Shown: positions 50,099 through 63,394 of the stretch, piece after piece
Numbering within the stretch: the stretch's first letter is position 1
How the letters are laid out: every line of letters starts with the position of its first letter
NCBI GenBank assembly: GCA_021904315.1
Contig: CM038908.1
Coordinates: 25,750,501 to 25,814,500 of the forward strand
Direction: 5' to 3'
Origin: Sphagnum magellanicum
Taxonomy: Eukaryota > Streptophyta > Sphagnopsida > Sphagnales > Sphagnaceae
Length of the DNA stretch: 64,000 nt
Made by a program: the position numbers and the translations under genes
The notes under the pieces: model-generated
Told to the model about the DNA's origin: nothing
The model's input: the letters and a program-made list of their open reading frames with translations, nothing else
The model's database searches: none

Positions 50099-50270
50099 CC
50101 GCACCTGGTTTTCGGGACTTCGTTTTTGTCAACTGGGGGGTTGTAGAATCGACCTCGCAGATTAACAGGTCGGAATGGCATGTCACAGACAGACAAGAGA
50201 ATTAATATATAGGATTGGGAACTAGACAAGACTGGTTCTTTTCACTTCCCTCACTTCGCTTGTAACATTG

Positions 50271-53200
50271 GCTGATTGATTCAATTTATTCATTTGCCAA
50301 CTTTGCAGCACCAATGGCTTAATGAATTACCCATAATATTTCTTATCCTTGATTTGAGAGGGTTGGATGATGCACAATGAACTCTAAGAACTAAAGCTGT
50401 GACAATAGCCCAACCCACACCATTTTCCATGAGGATGTAACAACAAGCCTATGAATCCAACGCATTTATGGCTAAGAAATATGAGTTAAAATAATTGGGA
50501 TTCTTTGATGTCCAAATTAGATTCCATTTATGATATTTTGTTAAACATTAAACAAGTACAACATGGGAAGGAGTTGGAGGGATGATGCATGAGGGTCTCA
50601 CCATGGTTTGACAAGCATGTTTGCTTTGAAATTGATTATTATGCTACCTAATCCTCTCCATCAGCCTTTTGTTGTTTGGTAAAAAATTGTCAAAAAGTGA
50701 GGAAAAAAAGGCCTTGCAATAGGCCTACTTTAAAATCAAGGTCATAATTCAACATTTTTTGCCTAAACCTAATGTAGCCAAATGGTAATCTTGTCACCCT
50801 CTCAAAACCCTAAACGCTAACCATTGTTAATCTTTTTCCCATTGTTGTTGTTTGTTTGTAAAGAGAGTTGCAATTGTTAGGAGCTCGTCACCATTGCCCT
50901 TTCTTGCTTATAAAACGATTCACCAATAATAAACAATCAAAGGTGATTTAAAATTTGTTTACATTTGTATGTGCATAGGGATTCTACATTGTTTAGCTAC
51001 TTCGAAGTTAGAAAATTGGTAGGATTTGTAATTGCATAATCAAATTTGCATCATGTTTTATAAATTGCAATGTTTTTTTGGCAACTAAATTCATTCTGAG
51101 AGCTTATGTTTTAGTGTTGGTGGCTAGGGCCGAATTTTAAAATAACATTGCATCTTGAGTTTTGGAGATATGGTGTCAACATTTCACTTTGAACTAATGA
51201 CAAAAGGATTTTCCTTGTGATCAAGTTTGATGGATAGGAACATTCGCAAGTACACTCAACAAAAGCATTCAAGTCAATATCATTTAACTTCAATGGGTTT
51301 TTGGTTGTGCACAAGCATATTAAAATCTACAACTTCAAGTATGGAGCTTGCTACTTGACTCTAACCATTTCATTTTCAAATCTTAAGTTTTGAAAGTTAA
51401 TTGAATTTGTTCTATTGGCCTTTGGGTGTTTTTAAAAGTTTTGATTCCCACCTATCCTTTGTAGTTTGTTGTTTTATCATTTGTTTACTTGACAACCAAG
51501 AAAATTGAAGAATTGGGATTTGAAAATTGAAAGGATTCAAGAGTCAAGAAAATAGGATAGCAACTCCAAATCCACCATCATTCAATTTGAGAAAGTTTTA
51601 GCTAAAAGCTTCAATTTTATATTGTTTATTAATTTTATTCTTTTTTGGTTTTAGTGCAATTTTTATGCATTCCATTTTAGGGTTTCATTCTTGTTGGCAA
51701 TTATTACATTCCTCTAAACTTTTTTTTCCTTTTATGAACTTTGTCATTTTCATTTATTTTCTACTACAACCTATAACCACCATGCCATTGCCCTCTTGAA
51801 TTACCTAGGAACTTCAAATTCAAGCCTCCTTATCCTTTCCCCTTGCCCCAACAAGGTGAGGCCAGTCCATCATCTTCCTCAACACCTCCTATTGTTTTGT
51901 CTAATGATAACCCATTTGTTGTCATGTGTGATTCAACTCTTGAAGATGCACAAAGGAAAACCCTAAAAATAAAAGGTTATGTGAAGAAGTAAAAAAAATT
52001 CAAGATGAGTGGACTACTCAATTGCCATGGGCTGAAAATGTGATTGATCACAAGGATTTGGTGCACCAAGTTTGAAATCAGGTGTGCACTCATGCATCAA
52101 CTAAATCCACATGGAAATGTTGTAAATTAAAAAATTAGTAGTAAAATATAATTGACATGACTCACATGTAGGCGAGAATTTGATGGTAAAAAGAAAAACC
52201 TTTTTCTCTTAGTGCCCCAAAGTGGGAAAACCATTTGGGAGTGTTGAAACTCACTCCTTTACACTTGTGGGATTGTGTTTTAATTTTGAAACATTTTTTT
52301 AACTTGCTCCCCCTTTCATGCATCAACCTTGGTTGCAAGCCCAAGGCTAAAGTTGCAACTTGCCTTGAAATTTGGGTGAAATTTTCAACCTTTCTTGATG
52401 AAACGAGTCTTAATTAGCTTGGAGCTTCCATTTTTAAGATCATTATACAAGAAACCATGATGTTACTTTATAACCACCACTTGCACATGGAACTATATCA
52501 CATGGTTATGGTTTAAACTAACATCTAACAACCTTTTTGTAACACCAATTGTCCAAGTATAAATTATGTTTTGGCAATGTTGTTTATAGTTTGATATTAA
52601 GTGATGTAGAAGATGAGCATTATTCTTCCACCTTTTTGTTCAAGAAATTCAAGTTGCAGAATGGGCTAACCATACACTTGGATTTGGTTGCATGGAGGAC
52701 GTTTGTTTGCAATTTGGATAGTTTTCCTTTTGGGATTGTCATGAAGGGTTGGATTGACAATAGAGTGAAGTACACTATGTCCACTATTAGTAATTTGACA
52801 TATTATACCAATAGTTCATGACACAAGTTTCTTGGTATTTCTATAGAACTTGTTAGTTGTATGGCATCAAGCTATTTACAATGGCATGAAAATTTTAAGT
52901 TGTACAAACATTTCAATTTGGTACTTGATGTATGCGTGCCTTGTTTGTAACACTCTAAGCATAATATAAATTAATGGATGTTTGGATCTCCACTTCATTT
53001 CTCTTTTCATTGAACAAGGATTGTACATTGCATGAATGATGGTTTGGTTTACATTATTGTTACATTTTGGGTGGGTGCTTTGTAAGTGGTTTTACAACCT
53101 TGTATTGGTAGCAAGAATTGACATGGGTGGGTGTATGTATGGGTATAATGTGTGTGGTTTGTGTGAGCCAATTTTGTGGGTAGGATCCACAAGGATATGG

Positions 53201-56200
53201 GTTCAATCCCCCTTCCAAAGTCCATCATGGTCCTCTTGGTCTTCCTTTCTATAGTTTTTTTTTAAAAAATTCTTTCAATTTATATTGAAGGCATTTGATT
53301 TAGTTTGGGTTTACGTTGCTAAGGTCATGTTTATGAACAATCAAAATTGTGGCAAGCTCAACTACAACTTTCACCACTTTCCTTGTACTTCCATTTATCA
53401 ATCACCCTGCAATTTCTCACTAAAAATGTTTCACCAACACACCTTGTCATGTGATCTTGAAGATTGATGTCCAAAGAGTTATCCAACATTGAAATGTTTG
53501 AATTGCAATCTTGGTGTTGGTATATAATTAAAATATATGTTGGCCATTGTGCTTTACCACTAACATTTTCAACTTGCCATTAATGTCTCCACATGGATTT
53601 GTTTGTAGCCATCTAAGACACCTTGGCATTTGGTCCCAAAAAAAATGTTGGCATAGATTCACAAAAAAATTCCATACTTTTGGAATAGGGAAAACAAAAT
53701 AGAAACAAAAGATGATCCAATATTCAACTTTTGTTTTTGGATGAGTTTTCACAACATGGTGGGAGAAAAAATATAATGACAATAATATTTTGCCAAAAAA
53801 AAATGTTATTATTTTTACAAACTTGTAGAAATTTGAAATTTTGTCATTACATTTTTATTATCTTTTTAGTTTTAAAACAATTTGTTGCCACTCTTTTATT
53901 GCTTTAATAGTTTTGTAGAAAAGTGTTCAAGTATATCTTGGGATGTTTTCCACCTTTTATTACATTTAAAACTTAGAATTTTTATATAGATAAATAAACC
54001 CTAAACCCAATTGCAATCCCCCACATCCTCATTAGTGCACTTTTTGAGTGTGTATAGTTGGTTTCATGGTTTGAGCAATGACTCATGCATTCATTAAATA
54101 AAACCTTCACTCAAAGTTCATGTGGCAATGCCAATCAAAAGTTTATTTATGAATTTGAAAAAATCCCATGAAACACATAATAAAAAATAAAAATAAAACA
54201 TTAAAATTCCCATAGGTAGCCCAAATTGACTCAAATTTTAAAAAACAAACAAGATCATGTTCATTAGGTGTTTAAGGTTTTTTATTCCTTCTTTTTTTTC
54301 ATTTTTGTGATGTAGTCAAGGTGGCAATCATTCATAGGTTGATTTAACCAAACTTGGCTACAAAAATATGAGTGTGAAAGTTTTAAACACCTTTATATAT
54401 TTATGGCTACTACATGGAACTTATTGTACAAATATAATGAATTCTTTTTTTTTTAAAGAAAATCAAAATTTGGCAATTCTCTTTCTAAAAAAATTAGTGA
54501 ATCTATGAAGAAAACTTCAAATTTTCTTAAATATGTGAAAAATTTCAAAACAAACTATGGCTATAAAACACCTTCAAAAATTTTAATTAAACACACCTGG
54601 TTTGCCAATTAATCATAGAAATGGTCATTTTTTGAATGCCAATAGCATCCATTTTGATAGTCTTAAACCTATCCATCACTTTTGATTATTAGGAGGAACA
54701 TGGTTTGGGTGACTAGTTGAACTTTTGTTCTTGCCTTCAACCATGTTCAATGTAGGATTACATTCTAGCATGGTTTATTGGTGAATTGATTCTAAAACTA
54801 TGTCCATTGTGAGAAAATGTGTTTATTTTCAAACCAATTTGATTATATGATGTATATGGTGGATAAAATATTCCAAAGTAATATATTTTTCAATTTCGAA
54901 TTTGCATCATTTTGATTAAACAATGTAACTAAAAATTATATAATTATCAAAATTAGCACCATAAGAATGTCATGTGAAGCCTTTTGTAGTAGTCTTTAAT
55001 TTTTGGTCTGTGTTTTGTCTAAATCACATAAATTATTCAAATTAGTAACATATGATATGTCCCAAATTACTTTTCATGACTATACACTCCATGTTGTGCC
55101 AAATTATAAAATTTACTCTATGAGTTAACTATTTCTTTCAACTACCTACAAAATTCATACCACATTTCTAATTGTAAATATTGCAACCTTGAGCTTTATT
55201 TTATAGAGGTTAGATTGATGATGAACCTACAATCTAATGCACATTAAGATTACACATGAAGTTTAATACAAAGTAACAATTAAAATGTGAATTTTTTTGT
55301 TTGATTCAAATGAAGTCATTGAGACAAAATCCAGAATTATTTTTTAAAATAATAATAAATCTATATGTGTAAATAAAATTTATTACTATGATAACCTCAA
55401 TAATAAACAAGTTATAGATTTTAATTTTTCACATAGTCCATACAGAAATTTAAATAGAAATAAATATCATTTTTTTAACATGAATTATGTTAAATGTGAT
55501 ACTCTTGATATTTAAACATTATATTTATCTTGAAATATCCATATCTAGAATGTAAACTAATCTAAATGCTTATTTATGTAACTTGTATTCATTATGATGC
55601 ATCTTGTATTTAAAAAGGATGTTTAAGTGGGAATTATGGAGGGTTCTATTTGGGTGAAAAGAATTAGTTGTTTTTGTATTTAAATCTTATTTTAAATTTA
55701 AACTCAAGACAAACATCTAAATCACTTGGCTAATTTTTTTGAAAATATTATCATAATGTGATTAATCTTCATATTAAAATTTGTGGGGAAAATAACTATC
55801 ATGTACCCTTCAATGCATGTTGTAATAAATGACATATTGCTTTCCCTAATTGAATTGAGTGATATATTTGAGGTTGCAAATAAAATTTGGTTATACTAAT
55901 AATTATTCATAACATTACATGTTAATAATAAAAAAGAGTATTGGTATATTACAAGGCTTGCGTTTTTAGTGGCCTGCCATTTCAAGGGGGAAAAACTTGG
56001 CAAACCCCCAATAGTTACTAACATTATTTTTTCTTCTATGACTTTCACTAACCAAGGCTTGTGTTTCTAGGGTTTTTTTAATGTAAAATTTAAATTTTTG
56101 TTGACTAATTTAAACTCAAGGCATTAAATAAAATCTTTAAGTTGAGTTTGTGCAATAATACTTATTATAGGTCAATGAATGTTGTGAGTAATTAATTATG

Positions 56201-59200
56201 TTTGATTTACTTTTTTGAGTTGAATGATTAGACCTTATAAGTTGAATATGTTTCGAGTGCATGACATGAGGTTTTAATGAACAATCATTTAAATTTAATT
56301 CAAGTCATAACACTTTGTGTTCATATCAAAGGAGTTGGTAATTTAATTTCAATGGCTTGTTGTTTGTATTGACAAACCATTTCTAGAAGACTAAAGTTGA
56401 CAAACTTAATTAATTGTTTTAGACAAAACTTCATTTCAACAAAGAAGTTGGAAAATCTTTGGATTAAAAAAAAATGTCAATTCAACTAATTTTATTAAAT
56501 ATTCCAAAATTTTGATACAAAAAATGAAAAAAATACTAAACTTTTCTTCATCAATAGTATTATCCTTTTGTGACTTTTTAGTAAAAGATCCATCAATTAA
56601 TGAAAACTTATGTTATAATGAAGTTATTGGCACCTCAATTTTCAATGGTTTGTAATTTAAAATGATATACCATAAAATAATAATTAAGAATAGGGAAGAC
56701 CCCAAGTTTTACCCATATTATTTTTCTTTTATAAAATTTCATTCATCAATTTTTTAAAAAAAATAATATACAAAAAAATTCCCTTTGGAAATATCCTAAT
56801 TAAACTCCAACCTTTAATTGGTAATTTTTTTTCACCAAACCATAATGTTGCAACCTTTTTTGAAAGACCCCAATTATTCATATGTAAGCATTTACCATTA
56901 AAAGATTTCATATAAGGTTCTAACAGATTATAGGTGAAGAACCAAGGTTCTCAATATTTGAAGGAATGTTCATCATTAAGGTTTTAAATAAAGTTCAAAA
57001 CACTAACAAATATTTAATGTATGTTCACACATAAGAGTATTAATGTTATTAAATTGGAGTTATTATAATTATATTCACATATGATCATTATTGTTAGTAG
57101 ATAGGTGACATGTTTTTACTAACATGGTGGACTAACATAAGGTTTATTAATAACTTATAGCAAAATGTTATGAACAAGACATGATGATAAAACCAAGTTA
57201 AAATTGTAAATTCTTGTTAATTCACAAAATAAATGTTAAAATACCAATTCCCAAGCTTCATCATAACTTTTGAGCTTTGTTGCAAAGAAGTTATCTAATA
57301 ACGGCTTCATTTGGCTTCTCAAAGCTCCCACATTGGTTCATAGGTTGGTGTGGGTTCATGTGCACATGCAATCCAACATAAACATAGGGGGGTTTGTATG
57401 TAGAAGCAAAATGCATGTACGATGATAGTTGGTTGAAAAGTTCAACAAAATCATAAGGAGATTCACAAACATAGGTAGGTGTAAGCAAGTTGATGGTTGG
57501 ATGAAGAAGAGGCCATCACAACAACAAAAGATTTGGGTGAAGCAATGGAAAAACTTCAATTCCTTGGCAATGTCACAACAATTGGAAACACAATGAAATG
57601 CTTGCACTCATTTCTTCTAAACCCACAAAACAAGTAGTTCACAAGGTGTTCATTGATCCAAGGTCACATATGACACCATTTGTGCAACACTAGGATATGA
57701 TTCCCAAATACAAAAAAAAACACAAAATCATGATTCTAATAAACAACACCATGTGTGCAAGATAAATGGAATGTGTTCAATTTTACTACAAAAAGCTTGA
57801 ACTAATTATCACAAAGGCATTGGGAACCAAACCTCTTTTTGGCAGCTATCATTTTTTTAAAAATTCATTTACCTTGTTTATACAATAGAGAATATTACAA
57901 ATTGATTAAAGCATTTCAAGGTGAGAAGGTTGTGAATGTTCCATTACATGCCAAAGATGTGAATGTTGAAGGGGATGGAATTACATACCATCTACATCAA
58001 GGTCATAACTTATAAGATAATAATGAAAAGATGCAATCATAAATCAAACATGCAAGAATTTCAAGATTAGAATGTAAACATTCATGGTAAAAGAACTATA
58101 AATGGTGTGAATATACTTGAAGATTCAATAAAACTGCTCCCCAATAATGACCAACACCCTTTTATTGTCACTTTTGTTAACACACCTCCAACATTTGTAG
58201 CTAACAACATCAAGGTTAAAAGGAAATATATATTGTTTTCCATTCATTGAGTCCACCTACCATGGACAACAAATTACAAATGATTTTTTTTGAAGTTTCC
58301 AAAAATATGCATGAAAAATATGTTTGGAAGTTTTTAGAAATTTCCAAAAATATCCATGAAAAACGTGTTTAAAAGTTTATAAAAGTTGTGTAAACTAAAA
58401 GAAGATTTTAGAATAAGTTTTAAAAAAAAATAATTGATAGAAAATTTTAGAAGATGAAACTCCTAATAAAAAAATAATTGATAGAAACTTTTATGGTCAA
58501 TGGAAGCTTATAGAAGATGTGGTTAGCAAAAGCTTTTAGAAGATGTGGTTGACACAAGTTTTAAGAACGTTATATAGTATAAAATTATAGGAGGCTTAGT
58601 TGTTGGAACTTTCCAAAAGGTTGATTATCTTTTAATAGTTTAAAGAAAGGTCAAGAGGGCATTGCCTTTCAATCTTGCCAATGCAAATTGTGGCCTTTGT
58701 ACTTCTAATTCATCTCATGCCTAACTTGCATTATGTTTTGTTCAAACAATAAGTTGTTTAATTCCTATTCATTATCGAATTCCTTGTTTACTAAGTTTTT
58801 TAGTTTTTCCAAGTTATGTTTTTGTTTTGTCTTTGAAACTATTAACAAAAACAACAAGGTCCTTGGTAATGTAATGGATAAAATCAATGTTATTCACCTT
58901 GAAATCAAAGAATGTCGCTCCCAATTTCATAATCACACTTTCAAAGAACAACTACATTACCTCAAGTCCAAAGACAACAAGGTTCACAAGATGAATAAGA
59001 ACACGGTTAATGTGTTGTCGAATTTGAACACAATTATGTACCATGTGTTCATAAAAGATTAGGCATTGATGCCTCCACTAATTGCTTTACTTGATTATTT
59101 GAAGTGATCAAAAGATGATTTGCTAATGCAAAACACACAAATTTTGAATGATGATGAACAAGAAAAGCTCCCAAGTTCAACAATGCATGAAATGATACAA

Positions 59201-59403
59201 ATTATAAGATGCAACTTCAAAAAAATTCAATATAGAGTTCAAGTTCAATTTCAAATGGTTTCAATTGAAACATTTTAACAATTGCTTTCATTTTAGTTGT
59301 TCAATTCACATTTGTATTCCAATTGTGATACACTTTCGACACACAAGACACATTGCAAGTTAACATGTGCTCACATTTGTAGAAAAATTATATTTTGCAA
59401 CTT
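50271..59403. other. Long AT-rich intergenic block, no gene seen
   Basis: Nine kilobases without a supported gene. Open frames at 52549-52821 and 58733-59062 lack recognisable domains and have AT-driven composition. Short tandem phrases recur at 58270-58560 (TTTCCAAAAATAT(G/C)CATGAAAAA, then TTAGAAGATG(T)GGTT), suggesting old repeats. Confidence 0.55.
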
Positions 59404-59530
59404 GATTTATGCAATTAAAAATGTCATATGCAACTAAAAATGTCATATGCTATTAAAAAGGTTCTATGCAACTAATTTTTAGTTGCATACAACACTTTTA
59501 GTTGCATACAACACTTTTAGTTGCATAATA
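59404..59530. repeat. Opposed GCAACTAAAA / TTTTAGTTGC repeat cluster
   Basis: On the left are copies of ATGCAACTAAAAATGTCAT. On the right are three copies of TTTTAGTTGCATA, spaced 20-21 bp. The two sets are complementary, so the region can fold back. It lies about 130 bp outside the copia 3' LTR. Confidence 0.7.
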
Positions 59531-59664
59531 CAAGTTACAAAATATAGTTTTTATTTTAGTGTCATGAATTTGACGAAACAAACTTGCAAGGATTCAACAT
59601 TCAAAACATTTGCAATTATATAGTCTATGGTTATTTAAATATTGTTGAATTGAAAATTGTACTA

Positions 59665-59978
59665 TGTTAACAAATAGGAGATTTACTCAAGTGCAAACAT
59701 AAATCTTTATTGAAAGGAAAGTACAACATAATGCTCACAACACAAAACACAACATCAAGAACTCTCCAAGGTTCTTGTCACAAGAAATACACAAACTTGT
59801 GTAATGAAGAAAAAGAGAAACAAACCATCAACACCAAGGTATTTAACTACAAGACCAAACCACAAATAACCAAACTAAAATAAGTAAAGAAAGTAATTCA
59901 ACCTTGTGAAAGTAACCTAGTTACTTTCCTACTCCAGTAACTAATGAAACTTAACTAGTTGAGCTTGAATTCTCAACA
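59665..59978 (-). repeat. 3' LTR of the copia element (314 bp)
   Basis: On the minus strand it begins TGTTGAGAATTC at 59978, directly after the polypurine tract GAGGGGGAG (59979-59987). It ends in TTTGTTAACA at 59665, so the termini are TG and CA and the outermost bases are inverted (TGTT...AACA). An AATAAA polyadenylation signal lies near 59706-59711. The RNase H frame runs 28 bases into the LTR before its stop. Confidence 0.88.
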
Positions 59979-62038
59979 CTCCCCCTCAAGCTCAAATCCA
60001 CTTCTAGTACACCAAGCATTTTTCGAAACTTCCTTAGCTTGTCTGTACCTAAAGCCTTTGTGAAAATGTTAGCAACCTGATCTTCAGTACTGACATGAAT
60101 AAGGTCAATTTCTTTTGCTAGAATTTTTTCTCTAATAAAATGGTAGTGCACCTCAATGTGCTTTGTCCTAGCATGATAGACTGGGTTGTTAGCAAGTAGT
60201 ATGCTACTGATGTTATCACAATAAATGACAACAGGAGCATCCACTAATTGTCCCAAATCTGAGAGTAGTTTTTGTAACCAAACTACTTCACATGCAGTAA
60301 TTGCTGCACCTCTGTATTCTGCTTCCGTGCTTGATAATGTAACTGTTGGTTGTTTCTTACTGCTCCAACTAACAGCACCACTTCCAAAAGAAAACATGAA
60401 ACCACTGGTTGATCTTCTATCTGAAACATTACCAGCCCAATCAACATCCGTGTATCCATGTACTTGTAACTGGCTCTTGGCTTCATAAAAAATTCCACAC
60501 TGCAAGGTATGCTTTATGTACCTCAGTATGCGCCTCACTGCATCCAAATGTGGCTTTCGTGGTGTTTGCATGAATTGACTCACCACTCCAACTGCATAAC
60601 TCAAATCTGGCCTTGTGATGGTCATGTAAATCAAACTCCCCACTATGCGTCTATACATAGTGGTATCCTCCACGAGGTCTCCTTCATCTGCACTTAACTT
60701 CACATTTTGTTCCAATGGAATTAAAATGGGTTTGCAACCTGTCATCCCATATTCGGCCAATTTGTTCAAGGCATATTGCCTTTGTAGTAACCATATCCCT
60801 TTAGGGGACTTGATTACTTCAATGCCGAGGAAATAACGCAACTCTCCCAAATCCTTCATCTCAAACTTTTGCTTCAAAAGCTTCTTCAAATCAGAGATGT
60901 CTGCATCACTATCTCCTATGACAATCAAGTCATCAACATAGATGACTATGACTACAATCCCATGATCTATTTTTTTCACATATAGTGAAAAATCTGCATT
61001 GGATGTTTGAAATCCACTTGTGACAAGATACTGACCTATCTTGTCTGACCAAGCTGTAGGAGCTTGCTTCAAGCCATACAGAGCTTTCTTCAACCTACAA
61101 ACCAAGTTAGGATGTGTTTGGTCCACATAACCTGGTGGTTGTTCCATGTACACTTCTTCCTGTAAATCTCCATGAAGAAAGGCATTCTTTACATCCATTT
61201 GATGTAAAGACCATCCTTTTGCTGCTGCCATAGCAATGATTGCTCTTACAGTTGTCATTTTGGCAACTGGACTATAGGTCTCTTCATAGTCTATGCCATA
61301 TGTTTGGGCATAACCTTTGGCAACCAATCTTGCTTTGTATTTGCTCACATATCCATCTACATTGTGTTTGACTTTGTACACCCATTTGCACCCAATTGCT
61401 TTCTTGTCTTTTGGTAAAGCTACCAATTCCCAAGTAGCATTCGCATCCAAAGCTGCCATCTCTTCATCCATGGCATTGTCCCATTTAGGGTTTCCAGTCG
61501 CCTGTTCAAAACAAGTGGGTTCAACCTCCTGTATAACTCTCACCATATATGCATAATGATGAGCTACAAAGCCATCATATGTGAATCTTTGTACAGGGTA
61601 CTTGACTCGTGTGGATCTTCGTACTCCATTGTTGTTGTCGGGTGTTTTCAAAGCTTTCTTGGCCATTCGAGCTCCAGGAGTAGTAACTGAAGTGATTCTT
61701 GATTCTTCGCCCTCACTCTTCTCTGAATCACTTGATCCACCATCTACATGAGGATTTCTAGATGATGTTTGAAAACTACCATGTACAATGTTTGAAGATC
61801 TTAATCTTCCTTTCCATGGAGTGCTACTGGACCCACTAATTGGAGACTCTTGTGGTCCACTAATTAATTGTGATTCTTGTTCCACATTTGATGAAACATC
61901 ACCATTTCTAGCTTCTCCATCTTCTGCTACCTTTAGTGGTGAATACCAACTAGCCATCTCATCAAACACAACATCTCTACTCACTTGCAACTTCCGAGTG
62001 GAAGGACTGAAACATCTATATCCCTTTTGTTCTGAGGA
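59951..62038 (-). pseudogene. pol: Copia pol, downstream part: linker, reverse transcriptase, RNase H
   Basis: This continues the integrase frame after the in-frame stop at 62039-62041. A serine-rich linker comes first. The reverse transcriptase then starts about 160 residues in: WKDNAMDEEM-like start (here PKWDNAMDEEM), the first catalytic Asp in HQMDVKNAFLHG, and the YVDD box about 350 residues from the left limit of the open frame. RNase H follows, with DVDWAG, SSTEAEYRG and KHIEVHYHFIRE motifs, and ends SLRGSVENSSSTS. The catalytic boxes look intact, so only the upstream stop and frameshift disable this copy. It is related to the polyproteins of plant Ty1/copia elements, which copy RNA to cDNA in cytoplasmic particles. 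No clade is assigned. Confidence 0.92.
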
Positions 62039-63394
62039 TTATCCAATGAAGATACATTTTTCAGCTTTTGGGTCTAGTTTTGATCTCTTCTCATTAGGAA
62101 CATGCACGTATGCAATGCAACCAAACACTCTGAGGTGTGAAACATCGGGTTTCTTGCCTGTGAATTTTTCTTCAGGTGTCATGCCATGAACTGTCGCTAT
62201 GGGTGTTCGATTCATGATGTAGATTGCAGTTGCTACCGCTTTTGCCCAAAAGTAATTTGGCAAATTCTTCTCATTCAACATGGCACGTGCTATTTCTGTA
62301 ATGTGCCTGTTTTTCCTTTCAGCAACTCCATTCTGTTGTGGGGAATAACTACATGAGTATTTCCTTTGAATCCCATGCTCCTTCAAGTACTCACTGAATT
62401 CATTTGAAAAATACTCTCCCCCTCCATCGGACCTTAGGCATTTGATGCTCACACCCTTCTCCTTCTCCACCATTGCTTTGAAATGCAAAAAATGTTGAAA
62501 CACTTCACCTTTGTGTTTCATGAAGTAGACCCACACCTTCCTTGTGTGGTCATCAATGAAACTCACGTAGTACTTGCATCCTCCAATGGATTCTGTTTTC
62601 GTGGTCCACACATCTGAGTGGATCATTTCCAAAGGTTTGGAAATTACATGAGTTGTTTGAGTTGGGAATGGATGCCTAGCTTGCTTCCCCAATTGGCATG
62701 CTTCACAAACCTTTGACATCACCTCTTCTGCTCCAAATTTGGGAAGACCTCCAACAAGGTTTTGTTTCTCCATGAGCTTAAGACGTTGGAGATTAACATG
62801 GCCAACCCGCTTGTGCCAAATTCCAATGTCTCCAACTCCTTTTCCATGTGTGAATAACATGGAATTCACCTCAGGCATGTTCACATCCAAGGTGAACATT
62901 CGTTCATTCTTTTCTCCTTTTGCAATCAATTTGCCTTGGTTCTTCATGTCTTCCACAAAACATCCATTTGGGTCAAATGTCACCTGTAAACCTTGTTCCA
63001 CCATCTGGCCTATGGAGACCAAATTTTTTGTTATGGTTGGAACATGACGTACATATTTCAGGTACTTTGTTTGCCCATCTTGCATGGACAATGGCACCTT
63101 GCCAATTTGTGTGATGGGATGTGTAGTGTCATCACCAGTTTCCACAAACCCTGGTGTCTTCAAATCCTTTACGTCTCTAAACCATTCTCCATGGCTAGTC
63201 ATGTGGTTTGAAGCTCCAGAATCCACATACCAGACATTGTTGTCTGATACACCTCCTATCATTGAATTTGCCATGTGCTGCATCACAAATAGTTGCTCAT
63301 CACCTTCACCTTGATTGCTAGTTGATGCATAATTCCCTTGTTGCAGCTTTCCACTTCGTGCATCATGCTCCCTTTGATAACAGTTCTTGGCCAT
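62039..63394 (-). pseudogene. pol: Copia pol, upstream part: protease and integrase
   Basis: The open frame begins within the zinc knuckle, after the frameshift. The aspartic protease site is WYVDSGASNHMT, about 58 residues in. The pre-integrase zinc-binding region carries HKRVGHVN and CEACQLGKQ. The integrase core follows, with HSDVW (first Asp), FIDDHTRKVWVYF, and SPQQNGVAERKNRH containing the catalytic Glu. The frame ends at an in-frame TAA at 62039-62041 immediately after KCIFIG. Reading continues in the same frame beyond it, so this is a point nonsense change rather than a natural end. Copia elements normally encode one long polyprotein, so separate frames here mean damage. Confidence 0.92.

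Larger units (their letters stand above)
49450..50270. other. CpG-rich island with TATA box and as-1-like motifs, unexplained
   Basis: About 800 bp of sharply GC- and CpG-richer DNA within AT-rich surroundings. CGTCA at 49491 and TGACG at 49601, both as-1-type cores, precede TATATAA at 49687-49693. A 30-G run (49714-49743) follows, then a 51-bp tandem duplication (49997-50098). No frame has recognisable homology. It could be the promoter/LTR portion of an unidentified element, or a GC-rich promoter fragment. Confidence 0.35.

Noticed and set aside
52549..52821. 90-codon plus frame
   Set aside because: No conserved family recognised and no splice partners found. Listed only within the intergenic block.
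58733..59062. 109-codon plus frame
   Set aside because: Composition is AT-driven (Asn, Lys, Phe), with no recognisable domain or splice context.
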